Shown piece by piece: positions 22,371-34,540 of a stretch of 64,000 nucleotides of DNA. The position numbers and the translations under genes are program-made. Each line of letters starts with the position of its first letter. The first letter of the stretch is position 1. The DNA comes from Pontederia crassipes (taxonomy: Eukaryota > Streptophyta > Magnoliopsida > Commelinales > Pontederiaceae), in the NCBI GenBank assembly GCA_030549335.1, contig CM060183.1, forward strand, positions 35,958,768 through 36,022,767, in the 5' to 3' direction. The notes under the pieces are model-generated. The model was given only the letters and a program-made list of their open reading frames with translations. It had not been told where the DNA came from and made no database searches.

Positions 22371-22431
22371 AGTTGGTATCAGAGCAGCGTTTCTGGGACC
22401 GCTCAAGTTGGCGTTCGGCGATCAAGGTGAA

Positions 22432-25400
22432 ATGACGTCGAACTCGGAGATGACGAATGAACCCATTGCACTGGAGAAGGGCCGCCAGGATCGAGGGCGC
22501 GCCCGCTCGAAGGACACCATGTCCGCCTTCGAGCAACGCCTCGGCCAATTCCAATTGGACGTGGGCGAGATGCAAGACCAACTCGCAACGCACGAGCGGG
22601 AGTTGGAGAAGACCGTGGATCTTGCCACGGTGCGGGAAGAGATGGCGCCGTTGTATACGCGTCTCGAGTCCATGGAAGCGACAATCATGGACATGCGGGA
22701 GACCTTGGACAATGGTCTCTCAAACATGCGGTTCGAAATGGAGCAAGAGTTCCAGACCTTCCGGGAGGAGCTCAAGCGACGCTATGGAGACGGGCGGCGC
22801 CCCGAGGCGCCCGCCCCGCATGAGGCGAGAATTGATGTGCCAAAGCCGAGGCCCTACAAAGGCGAGCGGTCGGCAAGGGAGATCAACGACTTCCTGTGGA
22901 ACGTCCGAAGGTACATGGAGGCCTTGGACGTGACGTCCGAAGTAAGGATGGTGAAGACCGCATCCTTCTACTTGCAAGATGCGGCGAGTCTATGGTGGCG
23001 GTGCCATTGCGACGATGTGGAGCGTGGCATTGTGGGTCCCATTGAGAGGTGGGACGACTTCAAGAGGCAGCTTATCAACTACTTCTGCCCTGCCAAATCG
23101 GGACTGGAGGCCAAGATTGCGTTGTTCAACATTTGCCAGAAGGGCACGTTGAAGGAGTACGTGAAAGAGTTCACCGAGCTCCGCCTACAGAATTCCCAAG
23201 TGGACGAAGACACGTTGTTGGCGGTCTTCGTGAAGGGTTTGAAGCCATGGGCTAGGACGGAGTTGGAGCGACGAGATTGCCCCAACCTCCGCTCGTTAGT
23301 CGCCGCTGCTGAATCGCTCGTGGAGTACGCCAAAGCGAGCACTCCACCACCAAAGCCCTCGGGCAAGGGCAATGGTGGGGGAGAGAAGTCCAAGTCACAA
23401 GGAGGCAAGCCGCACTATCAGGACAGAGGCAAGGGACACCAAGACGGGAAGTCCAACAATGGAAGATTCAAAAGGGACGGGAAGCCGCCAAAGCCTTGCT
23501 ACATTTGCAAGGGTCCTCATTGGACGAGCGATTGTCCGCAAAAGGCGACAGTCAACGCAATGTATTGCCCCGACGAGAAGGAAAAAGAGAAGGAGGAGGC
23601 GTGTCTCAGCTCGATGCACGTCCTCAGCGCCATCAACGCCTCGAAGGGTCCTTCATCGGCTGCGCGACTTTATGCGGATATCGAGTTGAACGGGCAAGTC
23701 TTCAATGCCCTCATTGACACGGGAACATCGGAGTTGTTCGTGTCAGAAGTGGCCGCCAAGAAGCTAAAGCTGCCACTCCAGAAGACTAATGCCACGTTCA
23801 AGACGGTGAACGCGAAGTCTATCTCGACCACAGGAATTTCTCCTGGAGTGAAGGTTCGCATCGGCAAGTGGTCGGGAAGCTTCGACGTGACGGTGGCACC
23901 AGTGGATGACTACGAAGTGGTGGCGGGCATCTCTTTTCTGCGACACATTGCTGCATGTGTCATCCCGCTCACCAATTCGATGGTCATCTTCGATCCCAAG
24001 GGACCTTACAACGTCCCTGTGAGGTCAGGCGGAGACCTCAAACAGAAGACCCTCTCCGCCATGCAAGTGGCGAAGGGGTTGCGCAAACAGGAGCACACCT
24101 TCCTGGCGACCGCCATCTTGGAAGATCCGGGGCCCTCCACTCCAACACCTCCCAAAGTCCTTGAAACCCTTGAGGATTTTGCGGACGTCATGCCCCCGGA
24201 ACTCCCAAAGCGGTTGCCTCCGAAGCGTGAAGTGGACCATGTCATCGACTTGGTCCCAGGATCTAAAGCCCCGCATGGAGTCCCCTATCGGCTCGCCCCT
24301 CCGGAACTCGCAGAACTCCGTAAGCAACTCACCGAACTATTGGATGCAGGATATGTTCGGCCTTCAAAATCTCCATATGGCGCCCCGGTTCTCTTCCAGA
24401 AGAAGCATGACGGTTCCCTCCGGATGTGCATCGACTACCGGGCGCTCAACAAGCTGACGGTGAAGAACAAGTACCCCATCCCCTTGGTGGCGGATTTGTT
24501 CGACCAACTTGGCGGCGCAAGATGGTTTACCAAGTTGGATCTTCGTTCGGGCTATTGGCAAGTCCGAATCGCGGAGGAGGATGTGCAGAAGACGGCGTGC
24601 GTCACAAGATATGGCTCCTACGAGTTCCTCGTGATGCCATTCGGCCTCACCAATGCCCCGGCGACCTTCTGTACTCTCATGAATAAGGTATTGCAGCCAT
24701 TCCTTGACAGGTTCGTGGTTGTGTACCTCGACGACATCATGATCTACAGCCGCACCTTGGAGGAGCATATCGAGCACATTCGACAAGTGTTCGAGGTGTT
24801 GCGGCAGAACGAGCTCTACGTCAAGCGGGAGAAGTGTGCCTTCGCTCAACCGGAAGTACACTTCTTGGGACATGTCGTCGGAAGTGGGAAGTTGAAGATG
24901 GATGGCGCGAAGATTCGGGCCATCATGGAGTGGGAACCGCCCAAGCGGGTTCCCGACATGCGTTCGTTCCTTGGCCTGACGAACTACTATAGGCGGTTCG
25001 TCAAGGGGTATTCACATGTGACGACCCCTTTGACGAATCTCCTCCGGAAGAATGTAAAGTGGGAGTGGACGCCGACATGCCAGGAAGCGTTCGACACCCT
25101 CAAGAGGGCCATGACGGAGGAACCGGTGCTCGTCCTGCCAGACCACACCAAGTCCTACGAGGTACAGACAGATGCTTCTGACTATGCCATTGGAGGAGTT
25201 CTTATGCAGGAGGGGCATCCCGTGGCGTTCGAGAGTCGCAAACTCAACGACACGGAGCGGCGCTATGCCGTTCAGGAGAAGGAGATGACCGCGGTGATTC
25301 ACTGCCTCAGAACATGGCGGCACTACCTTCTCGGGTCGCGATTTCACATCAAGACGGACAACGTCGCGACAAGTTACTTCGAGACACAGAAGAAGCTCTC

Positions 25401-26991
25401 GCCGAAGCAAGCAAGATGGCAAGATTTCATGGCGGAATTCGACTATGTCCTGGAGTACAAACCTGGCAAGACGAATGTCGTTGCCGACGCCCTCAGCCGA
25501 CGCGCGGAATTGGCGGCCATGAGCTCCTCTCAGGCCGACCTCATCGAGAGGATCAAGAAGGGATTGGAGTCAGATCCCACGGCAAAGAACTTGTTCGAGC
25601 AGGCGAAGGAGGGTAAGACACGCCGCTTTTGGGTGGAAGATGGGCTGATCTTCACCAAGGAACGTCGCATATACGTTCCACTCTTCGACAACTTGCGGCG
25701 CACTATCATGCAAGAGTGCCATGACTCAAAGTGGGCGGGACATCCGGGCATCCGCCGCACTTTGGCACTCATCGAAGGCAACTACTTCTGGCCAAGGATG
25801 GAGGACGACATTGAGGCCTTCGTGAAGACATGCCTTGTTTGCCAGCAAGACAAGAACCTCAATCAAGCGCCAGGCGGACTTCTGGAACCCCTGCCTATCC
25901 CAGAGCGTCCATGGAAGGATGTCTCCATGGACTTCATCACGGGCCTGCCCAAGTCTGAAGGAGCAGGTACCATCATGGTGGTCGTCGATCGGTTCTCCAA
26001 GTATGCCATCTTCGCCGCCGGCTCCGCAAGTTGTCCTGCTACTGAAGCTGCGGAGTTATTCATGAAGCATGTAGTGAAGTATTGGGGCCTACCACAAAGC
26101 ATCGTCAGCGATCGGGATGGGCGATTCGTTGGCAACTTCTGGAAGGAATTGTTCAAGATGATGGGCTCCAACCTGCATTTCTCGACATCACTTCATCCTC
26201 AAACCGACGGCCAGACTGAGAGGGTGAATTGTATTCTGGAGATCTACTTGCGACACTATGTGAGTGCCAATCAGAAGGACTGGGCGAAGCTACTCGACAT
26301 CGCGCAATTCTCCTACAACCTACAACGAAGCGAGTCGACCAATCGGAGTCCCTTCGAGATAGTGACGGGGCAGCAACCTCTGACGCCCCAGGCCGTCGCC
26401 ACTTCTTATGGTGGCAAAGTCCCCGCCGCTCACCGCATGGCGAGGGAATGGCATGAGCAGAACGACATGGCGAGAGCATGTTTGCACAAGGCATCGAAGC
26501 GCATGAAGAAGTGGGCGGACACCGCCCGACGGGACGTCAACTTTGAAGTCGGAGACTTGGTCCTGGTGAAGCTGGTCCAACATCTTCGGCTAAGTGGGAA
26601 GAATCTGCACAAGGGCCTCGTTAGGCGTTACGAGGGCCCCTTCAAGATCCTGAAGAAGGTAGGCAAGGTGGCCTACAAGTTGGAGCTCCCGCCTCAGATG
26701 CAACAACACCCTGTCTTCCATGTCAGCCTGCTCAAGCCCTTCGTTGAAGACACTGAAGATCCCGGGCGTGGGGTTTCAGACCGCGCCCCGCCGGCCATCC
26801 GTCAGCAGTTTACTGATCAAGTTGAAGAAGTACTCGCCGTCCGCACGAAGAATCGGAAGAAGGAGTATCTTGTTCGATGGAGCGGAAGACCGGACGCCGA
26901 CACAAGTTGGGAGACAGCCGAAGACTTGTGGCAGTTCAAGCAGAAGATTGAAGAATTCCAAGCCACAGCTCCAGGGACGTCGCTGACTTGA
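22432..26991 (+). CDS. Chromovirus gag-pol polyprotein
   Basis: A single frame of 1519 residues from the first ATG. The same frame is open upstream to a TTG at 22408. Order of parts by nucleotide position: coiled-coil-rich gag N-terminus (about 22500-22800), gag domain with [11 protein letters not shown] (about 22980), CCHC zinc knuckle [13 protein letters not shown] (about 23497-23535), protease with [11 protein letters not shown] (about 23707), reverse transcriptase with YLDD (about 24723), RNase H with [10 protein letters not shown] (about 25168), integrase HHCC finger (about 25720-25855) and catalytic core with SMDFITGLP and SDRDGRFVG (about 25925-26130), then a chromodomain with EYLVRWSG (about 26860) that in this family guides integration to chromatin. 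Gag and pol share one frame, as in many plant chromoviruses. It looks whole, and its GC-rich codon use differs sharply from the AT-rich flanks. Confidence 0.95.
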   Translation: MTSNSEMTNEPIALEKGRQDRGRARSKDTMSAFEQRLGQFQLDVGEMQDQLATHERELEKTVDLATVREEMAPLYTRLESMEATIMDMRETLDNGLSNMRFEMEQEFQTFREELKRRYGDGRRPEAPAPHEARIDVPKPRPYKGERSAREINDFLWNVRRYMEALDVTSEVRMVKTASFYLQDAASLWWRCHCDDVERGIVGPIERWDDFKRQLINYFCPAKSGLEAKIALFNICQKGTLKEYVKEFTELRLQNSQVDEDTLLAVFVKGLKPWARTELERRDCPNLRSLVAAAESLVEYAKASTPPPKPSGKGNGGGEKSKSQGGKPHYQDRGKGHQDGKSNNGRFKRDGKPPKPCYICKGPHWTSDCPQKATVNAMYCPDEKEKEKEEACLSSMHVLSAINASKGPSSAARLYADIELNGQVFNALIDTGTSELFVSEVAAKKLKLPLQKTNATFKTVNAKSISTTGISPGVKVRIGKWSGSFDVTVAPVDDYEVVAGISFLRHIAACVIPLTNSMVIFDPKGPYNVPVRSGGDLKQKTLSAMQVAKGLRKQEHTFLATAILEDPGPSTPTPPKVLETLEDFADVMPPELPKRLPPKREVDHVIDLVPGSKAPHGVPYRLAPPELAELRKQLTELLDAGYVRPSKSPYGAPVLFQKKHDGSLRMCIDYRALNKLTVKNKYPIPLVADLFDQLGGARWFTKLDLRSGYWQVRIAEEDVQKTACVTRYGSYEFLVMPFGLTNAPATFCTLMNKVLQPFLDRFVVVYLDDIMIYSRTLEEHIEHIRQVFEVLRQNELYVKREKCAFAQPEVHFLGHVVGSGKLKMDGAKIRAIMEWEPPKRVPDMRSFLGLTNYYRRFVKGYSHVTTPLTNLLRKNVKWEWTPTCQEAFDTLKRAMTEEPVLVLPDHTKSYEVQTDASDYAIGGVLMQEGHPVAFESRKLNDTERRYAVQEKEMTAVIHCLRTWRHYLLGSRFHIKTDNVATSYFETQKKLSPKQARWQDFMAEFDYVLEYKPGKTNVVADALSRRAELAAMSSSQADLIERIKKGLESDPTAKNLFEQAKEGKTRRFWVEDGLIFTKERRIYVPLFDNLRRTIMQECHDSKWAGHPGIRRTLALIEGNYFWPRMEDDIEAFVKTCLVCQQDKNLNQAPGGLLEPLPIPERPWKDVSMDFITGLPKSEGAGTIMVVVDRFSKYAIFAAGSASCPATEAAELFMKHVVKYWGLPQSIVSDRDGRFVGNFWKELFKMMGSNLHFSTSLHPQTDGQTERVNCILEIYLRHYVSANQKDWAKLLDIAQFSYNLQRSESTNRSPFEIVTGQQPLTPQAVATSYGGKVPAAHRMAREWHEQNDMARACLHKASKRMKKWADTARRDVNFEVGDLVLVKLVQHLRLSGKNLHKGLVRRYEGPFKILKKVGKVAYKLELPPQMQQHPVFHVSLLKPFVEDTEDPGRGVSDRAPPAIRQQFTDQVEEVLAVRTKNRKKEYLVRWSGRPDADTSWETAEDLWQFKQKIEEFQATAPGTSLT

Positions 26992-27002
26992 GTGGGGGAG
27001 AA

Positions 27003-27543
27003 TGTCCCGGGGGCTTCTCCCCGGGGCACGTCGAGTTATCTTATGATGTATTTCCTTTTCAACTCACTTTTGTACTTAGTTTATTTTCTAAGTGTGATGG
27101 TGGCAGTTTTGTAATTTGCACTCCTGAAAAGTGCACCCCCGGAGATGGTCCTCCACATCACACGTCGCAATTCTACCACCCGAAACGGTGGTATAGTAGG
27201 GGAGACCCGCTAGTCCTCCCCCGAAGCGTTGTAATCATTCCTATTTACTCAACAAAGATTTCAAGCTTCCCTAAATCTAGCATCGTGCCTCAAGCGTGGG
27301 GTGGCAACCCACAAAAGAGCGTCCCAAAGCGTCCCAAGCGATCGAGCGTTACGCCGAGGTGCCCGTTTGTTCACAAACGCCTCCACCGAAGAAGCGTCCG
27401 CTCGGGACCGTGCGTCCCAAAAGTTGTGGCATACGAAAAGTGGCATAAGCAAGCTTCCGCAAAGCGCTCAAAAGAGCTTGCCTAGACGTTGGGCACGTCT
27501 AGGCGCCGCACGGGTCGGTCGAGCGAAAAACGACCCCGTGACA
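27003..27543 (+). repeat. 3' LTR of the chromovirus
   Basis: 541 bp, the partner of 21830-22370, preceded by the polypurine tract and followed by the TGTT target duplication. Confidence 0.96.
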
Positions 27544-27944
27544 TGTTCACAGTCGAGTCTGTGAACAAACCCGACCAAATCTGGTCGGGTCGGGTCAAGC
27601 CCCCCTTGAGGGTCAAATCCGACCTAACCCGACCTGGTACGAGTCGAGTCGGGTGATTAGGTTATCCGACCACCCAATTTTCTTTTTTTTATTTATTTAA
27701 TATTTATTTTAAAGTATAAAATAAATTTTCCAACCATTTAAATTTCTGTATTTTAAATATTTTATTTTATTTTTAAAAAATTAAAGCAAATATAGGCCTA
27801 AGTTTAAATAAAAAATAGAAAATAAAATTTAAAAAAATTAAAAATCGGGTCATCGGGTTGGAAAAATTCAACCTGTACCCGACCCATGGTTAGGTTGAGT
27901 TCGGGTCGGGTCAGGTCGTCGGGTTCAACACCCCTAGTGAGGCC

Positions 27945-30600
27945 ACTTGCAACTTGGGGTCACGATGGGGCTATGATTAAATTGTGACTTGGTGTTGCGC
28001 CAAGGCTAATGACCCGTCGCGATTTGATATTACGACATGGCTGAAAGCATGTCGCGACAAGGTCGGGAGATGTTGTTTGATTATGTACTATTTTCTTGAT
28101 AATTCACAATTATGATTATTATTTGACTGTTTGATTTATCGATTAGTTATAGCATATCGAGTTATAACTCTTATGAATTGACATAGTTAGAATGGTTATT
28201 CTAGATCTTATAATTATCATAATTATTTTGTTGTTATTATTTATTATTGATACATGTGCACCCATGATCTTACAAAAAAAAAAAAGAAAGAAAGAAATAG
28301 AAATAGACATCCTATGTTAAATAAGATATAAGAAAAAAGTTACGTATCACCATTATTATGTATTATATTTGGAGTTGAAGTTATGAAATTGTTGTTGATT
28401 GAATACGACAAGTAGTGTAATTGGAGGATCTAGTGCTCTCAATTGTAATATTTATGATTGATGGATAATTTATGCCAAATAATTGTTAATTCTATACATG
28501 AACAAGATTGAAGAGGATATTGTCAATTGATCATTGTTATTAATGGTTAATCGAATTGATAATTATGACCAATCGATTATTATGATCGATAGGTAATGGA
28601 TAAGCAGAAATTTATTAATGGGTTGATGTTTAGAGTCATTAATTATTATGGATGATGGGTATCAATTAAATGATATTTATTTATTATTATCAAAGTTAAT
28701 TATGACCAATTAATAAATTGATTAAATATTAATAATTAATATTGACATCAAATTGACAAGAAATATGGATTATTGAAATTGATGATGAAAAAATATCAAT
28801 TCATTGATCATAACTAACTGAAAGAATTGATAAATTGATAATTGATTGAGATCTCATGATATTAATTATTGAAAACAAATTATTGCTTAGGATTGTTATT
28901 ATTATTCTACGGATCCATGATTATTATATCATAGTAAAAGTAGACTATTCAATATTAAATGATACGTGATTTATAGGCTCACATTTATTATCATTCTTTT
29001 ACTAGTATTCAATATTAAATTATTATTCATGTTTATACTCATATACCATACCATCTTTATACGAGCCATCAATCATTTCGTCATTGTGATCTACTTATCT
29101 TACACAAATTTATGTACAAGAAAAACAAATTATTGGTAATAATAATATTTATTACATATGGTCTAAAAGACAATATGCACTAGTGTCTCAGTCTAAGCAT
29201 GACAATTGACTCATTAAAATGAAATAAAAATCATGAAAATAAATTGCCCCTTAAAATTTGAACTTTACACACTTTCAGAACATGCATTTAGAAATGTTAG
29301 AGCTAAAGATGATAAGTTGATAAGCTATCGATCGCATAGCTTTACACGTAAATTAATACACATATAAAAGAATATTAAGGTTAAATCTAATGTTACATAG
29401 TCAGATTTTATATTATTTAAATGACATTTCATGTCACTTTTTTACCTGAATGATTTTGTTAATTTTGTCAACATTTGTATCAACTGATAGTTTACTTAAA
29501 ACTTAGATCCCCACATTAGCCACATTAGGAGGCAATAATCTATCACCTTTATACGTTTTCATAAATTTTATCAATTGGTCGGAAGTGAAATGAGAAGAAT
29601 CGGTGAGAAGAGAAAAGACAGAATCAATTCTCTTTGTTTATGAAGAAGAAAATTCTCTTTCTTTTTTAATCTATTTTTTTTCAACCCCGAGTCGAACAAA
29701 AAAGGAGGAAAAATATATATTTAATAATATTTTCATTTATGATTATATAAATTAAATATATAAAAAAATAAAATCATCTAAATAAAATTATCATTTAACA
29801 TTCGTAGTCTTTTCTTTTTTTTAAAAAAATTAATCATATCATTTTCTTTCACATTCTTTGTATTTTCTTCACATTCATTACATTTTCTTCTCCTCAATGA
29901 ATTTTGAATCAGACTCTAAATAAGAAATTTTTCCCTCATTGTAAAGACCATAATTAAATAAAAAATGTAAAATATTTTATCCAAATAAAAAACCAAATAA
30001 GCAATTGTAATAATTATTTGCATAAAATATCACAACAAATGGTATTTACTAATTATTTGATCATAGTCAAGGAAAAAAGTAAGAGCAAAATGATCTACTC
30101 TTGAAAAAATATCATGACTAAAAAAATTTAAAATTTTGGTTGGAAGATACATGAATGCCAAACATTCTATTTACGTTATCTACACAATTTCATTCTAATT
30201 CAGCACGTGCATCAACCAAACTTTTATTATTATTTTATTTTATCATCCAACCGCGATGCATATTGAATTTAGATAAGTATATTAAGATTTATTTTGGTAG
30301 CTCCTAAATTATTTTTTTCAGTGATAAGCATATTTTATCTTAATTTTAATAAAACATTAATTAATTTCATAATAATAATAATAATAAACCCGCACCACAA
30401 GCAACAGTCACAACGGTCTCCGTTGTTGTCCGGGACTACCGAAAGCAGAACGGAACGGAACGGCTCTCGCAGTTGAACGATCTCATCCGTTCACTTCACA
30501 TCGCCAAACGGCAACAAAATAACAAAAAAAAACATATAATGGAACATTTCAAACGCGGCGGGCGGAGCAATTTTAGTCAACTCTTAAGTTAACCGCGGAG
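27945..30600. other. AT-rich intergenic region
   Basis: Long AT-rich DNA with TTA/AATAAT tracts and no supportable gene or RNA. The last 150 bp become GC-richer and lead into the SNARE gene promoter. Confidence 0.65.
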
Positions 30601-31003
30601 CTCTCTCTCTCTCTCTCTCTCTCTACAGAAGGCAAACAAAGGCCCTTTGTTTTCGCGATTCCTCGTAACTTCCCGACTCCACCAATTTGAATTGCCTTCT
30701 CCAGGAATTGGTCTCTCAATTATCCATCGCTTCGATTCGATCTCGTACTTGTTCCTAATTCTCCGGTAAGTTCGTGTGATTTATTATTAGGGCTTTCCTT
30801 CGAATTGCTGTTCGTCGATTGCATGCTAACTAGGCGTTGGATCGAGTTTTCTCTAGTTAGAATCAGGGTTTTATGTCGATAGAATTGGGTTTCGAGGATT
30901 TATTCTGTTTGATTTTTTTTGTTTGTGCTAATTCGTTATTGTTTTCACTTTTTTTTTTTGTAGGATCGAATTGGTTCCGTATACGTAGAAGAGGTCGATC
31001 ACG
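30601..31003 (+). promoter_or_regulatory. Core promoter pyrimidine patch, leader and leader intron of VTI1
   Basis: A (CT)n patch at 30601-30625, typical of plant core promoters, is followed by leader sequence. A GTAAG donor follows at 30766. A T-rich stretch with TAG ends at 30963, so a 198-nt intron in the 5' UTR is likely, with exon sequence resuming at 30964, 40 nt before the ATG. The start of transcription is not determined. Confidence 0.6.
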
Positions 31004-34000
31004 ATGAGCGAAGTATTCCAGGGATATGAACGGCAATACTGCGAGATCTCGGCTTCCCTCTCGCGGAAATGCACATCCGCCGCGCATCTCAACGGAGGCA
31101 AGGAATTCGGTTGATGCTTTTTTTACCGATTGGTTTGGTTTGATATGGTTGCGTTTTGACGATTGCAATTGGTTTTGCAGAGCAAAAGAAACAAAAAATT
31201 TCGGAAATTAAGACCGGACTTGATGACGCAGAAGGATTCGTAATGTCAAATTCTCTTCTTTTTTGGTTTATACCTTAATTTCAGTTAACTTTTATTGCTG
31301 ATATGGATGAATTGATTGATGCTAGATCCGTAAAATGGATCTAGAGGCGAGAAGTTTGCAGCCTAGCGTGAAGGCAGCATTGCTGGCGAAGTTGAGGGAG
31401 TACAAGTCCGATCTTAACAATTTGAAGGGCGAGTTTAAAAAGATTACGGCCGCTAGTGCAAATCAAGCTTCCAGGGAGGAGCTGCTGGAGTCGGGAATGG
31501 CTGATACACTTGCGGTATGTTCATGGTTTCTTCAAAGCTTGTTATGTATAAAAGCTTTCGTGGACCTTTTGGAAGGTGGTGCATGCTTATGGCTTTTGGA
31601 GAATTGGTCTGACCTGCCATTTTTAGAAAAGAATCTCGTTCACGTTCTTAATGGCCATGGAATTCGTATCACATACTTCTGTAACAGTATTTATGAGAGA
31701 GGAGCCAAGTTTTCTGTTTGTCTTTGTTGTAGGAAGCTTGCCTCTTACTCTTCATGGTTTTTTCTGTAATGTTTTTTATGGGCATATTATGTCTTGTCTT
31801 CAGATTCGTAATTAAATATCACATAAGTAACACATTTATGAAGGCAGCTACATTAAATCATTTCTCCTTGTAGGTCTCAGCTGATCAAAAGGGGAGATTA
31901 TTGATGTCAACAGACAGACTGAACCAGTCTACTGATAGGATAAAAGAGAGTAGAAGAACAATGTTGGAGACTGAAGAACTGGGTGTTTCAATTCTTCAGG
32001 ATTTGCATCAACAACGCCAATCTCTCCTACATGCTCATGGCACAGTAAGTATTTTTCTTTTATAATCTTTTTGTATTTTAGCCGACCCCACCTAGTGGGA
32101 TAAGGCTTTGTTGTTGTTGTAATCTTTTTGTATTTTATTTGTTTCTATCTTTACTTGAATGCTTGTATTTATGTGTAGGGATCTTTGTTACTCATTATTT
32201 TATGACTTATCTATTTCAAACATCTGGTAAATGATTGTAGAAGCAACAGATGTCAATAGGAAACAAAATTATTCTGAGTGTGTTTGCATCTTTAAAGTCT
32301 AGAGTTTAAGAATGTGTGTGGAATTTTTTAATACTATTCAATTTTGTCCCTCAAAAAATACTATTCAATTTCAAATCAGTTACATTTGTCAATTCAGAAC
32401 CTATGCCACTCTTGGAATCAGTTTTCCACAGTGAATAATAAGCTTCCAATGTAGCATGAAAGTCGAGAAATCAACCTTCTCCTTTCGTTTGTGATTAGCT
32501 TTTGATGTAACCAATTTTAAGCTAATATTTTTTTCTCATTGTTTATTTTTTCAAGGTATTATTGTTGATTCGCTTTGTTTTCCTTTCTTTAGTTTCAGTT
32601 AACTCACCTTATGTGGTCAGAGCACTGAAAGACATTCTATTTTTTATTGATCTTAGAGTCTTTTCACTAGCATTGCCAACTGAACTGTTTGTTTGATACG
32701 CTTGTACTTTCTTTTAATAAAAAGGAGGTTGTGTAGCAATCTTTACTATTTTTCTCTTCAGTAATAATTTTTGCAGGGCTACTACCCCATAATTGAATTA
32801 AGAAATTTGTTTACGTAAATCCGGGGCAGATGTGGCCCAATAAACCTGTGAAGACAAATATATAGATGGGGAAATAATCCAAACATGCAACCCCAGTTTG
32901 GAAATTCATAGATGCACCATTGCATTACCCTCCATCTAACTATGCCCTTTATCATTGTGGTCCCCGCATTCTCTTTGTTGAGGAATGAGGATGCGAGCAT
33001 TCTTTCCTAGTGAACTTGCTGACAAAAATATTGTTCTAACACTCAACTTATCTCACTCCAACTTATTTTGTTTCCCATTTTCATGGTTCTGCTTTATCTG
33101 AAACATCAGTTATATCGGTCTTATATCTACCCAAATCAAAATTTGACTTGGTCACTTATCTATTATTCTCTAGAAACAGCAAGAAGAGCATGGAGAGAAG
33201 CAAGAATCTGCCCTAATAAACAAAATTTTCATTATGCTTCTGTTGTGAGTCCATCTATTCTAAATAAATAGCAAAAGGGCTTAATGACCTTTGGTGTTTA
33301 ACAATAAGAGTTCTCATGTTTTTTGAGAAACGTGCTTTTGATAGTGGTTCTTGTCAAAAAAACATTGCTCACTTCTGTAGCATTTTTTTTTGGAGACTTT
33401 TGCAGCAAATTTTTTAAAGGCACTTCTGCAGCAATTTTGTTAGGACAATAGGAGTTCCATCATGCATTTTCCTAGTCATGCCACCTGTCTATTCATTTGC
33501 TTATTTCTTTCATGCTCCCCATTAAGCATAATGCTTTTTGTTTGATAACTAAGAAGCAATTTGGTTTTTTGCAACTTAAATATGGATTTCTTAGTCATTA
33601 TGCAGTTCAAATAATTAGCCTTAAGGTAGTCTGTTCATCGGTGACCAATATTATAAAACATAAGGATTTGAACTTTGTAGACATTTATTTGAATAATACT
33701 ACATCAGCATCGCTGCAATGGGTTGACATTTAGGTGAAATTGGCCTTGCATATTACTGAACACCCTTGATAGATGACAAGAATATGCTCTGAGAATCAGC
33801 ATAATAAGAATGTTAAGACGTGGTGGGGGTTGATAATGGAGGAAATTGACACCAAAAGATGCTTCCATGTTACATCTAAACCTTATGAAGTTGATAAGCT
33901 TTATATGTAACATGTCTTTGCATGGACTAGGCAGAATGAATATGATAGTATATTGAGCCATGCATGTAGGTTCTCTCAGGTTGGGGCCTCGTACAATGAA

Positions 34001-34540
34001 TTATTTTTTACAATCCTGAGGGATTGTAGATATTAGCGGATACTAGTACACTGGTTTTGCCTCCAAATTTTTTAGCTATCTTTCATAGGCAGTAAACTGT
34101 AGTATTTCTTTCTGCTAGTTTGCCTGATGTTATTTATTCCTTGTCAGAATAGTGTGGATTTGTATCTTAACTAGAAGAAACCCTTTTTAACATAAAACTA
34201 GAACAAAAGCATATATCTTTCTGACTTTCTCGCCTAGTTTAGGCTCTTGAAATCACTTTACTGGTTGCAGTCTCAGATGACAGGTGTTTCGTGAGATTTT
34301 TTCTTTTATGTTGCCTTTTTTAACTTTCTAGTTTGCTACTTTGTCAAATTATAATTGTGGATGATCTGACTTGATTGTCTTTTGCAGCTGCACGGAGTAG
34401 ATGATAATATCGGTAAGAGCAGAAAGATTCTGACAGCAATGTCAAAAAGAATGGACAGGAACAAATGGATAATAGGTGGTATCATCGCAGCGCTTGTCCT
34501 GGCGATCTTAGTAATAATGTATTTTAAGTTATCCCGTTAA
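31004..34540 (+). CDS. VTI1 (VTI11/12-like): VTI1-type Qb-SNARE (vesicle transport v-SNARE)
   Basis: Five coding exons: 31004-31097, 31181-31239, 31326-31514, 31874-32044 and 34388-34540, giving 221 residues. VTI1 proteins are Qb-SNAREs of trans-Golgi, prevacuolar and vacuolar fusion. Visible are an N-terminal helical domain beginning MSEVFQGYERQYCEISASLS, IRKMDLEARSLQPS, a SNARE motif from about 120 to 185 (DRLNQSTDRIKESRR to LLHAHGTLHGVDDNIG) and a C-terminal membrane anchor (about 198-217, IIGGIIAALVLAILVIMYF). The closest match I recall is the cereal protein. Intron 1 seems to be GC-AG: the GC donor at 31098 after AACGGAG gives LNGEQKKQK, which aligns to the family without a gap. A GT donor 12 nt later stays in frame and adds four residues. 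Intron 4 (2.3 kb) holds a 40-bp SINE stub. Confidence 0.95.
32081..32120 (+). mobile_element. Severely 5'-truncated Au-type SINE (40 bp) in a VTI1 intron
   Basis: Only the SINE 3' end is present, from GCCGACCCCACCTAGTGGGA to the tail (TTG)nT. It is flanked by a perfect 17-bp target duplication AATCTTTTTGTATTTTA (32064-32080 and 32121-32137). This is a target-primed insertion that stopped after 40 bp. The two longer copies are at 37091 and 38654. Confidence 0.88.

Larger units (their letters stand above)
21830..27543 (+). mobile_element. Ty3/gypsy chromovirus LTR retrotransposon, looks whole
   Basis: A 5714-bp element with 541-bp LTRs that start TGTCCCGG and end CCGTGACA. A primer-binding site TTGGTATCAGAGCAG (initiator tRNA-Met type) follows the 5' LTR, and a purine tract GTGGGGGAGAA precedes the 3' LTR. 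The target duplication is TGTT (21826-21829 and 27544-27547), only 4 bp by my reading. One long frame encodes gag-pol with a C-terminal chromodomain. The two LTRs differ at one position by eye, so insertion is recent, of order 0.1 million years or less at grass-like rates. It sits inside a hAT MITE. The lineage is chromovirus; its compact size fits a Reina- or Galadriel-like clade, but I cannot decide between them. Confidence 0.95.
21820..27936. mobile_element. hAT-type MITE split by an LTR retrotransposon
   Basis: Two parts of one small element, 21820-21829 and about 27544-27936, roughly 400 bp without the insert. The ends are inverted: TAGGAGTGTTCAC on the left, once the insert is ignored, and TTCAACACCCCTA on the right. 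The 8-bp target duplication is GTGAGGTC at 21812-21819 and GTGAGGCC at 27937-27944, as hAT elements make. The interior has repeated GACCCGACC/GGGTCGGGT blocks of the kind common near hAT termini. No transposase is present. Confidence 0.82.

Noticed and set aside
22309-27029. Many antisense and alternate frames over the LTR element
   Set aside because: All overlap the single long gag-pol frame and have no independent motifs.
31335-31769. 144-residue frame read through VTI1 exon 3 into the intron
   Set aside because: The second half is intron sequence after a clear GTATGT donor at 31515.
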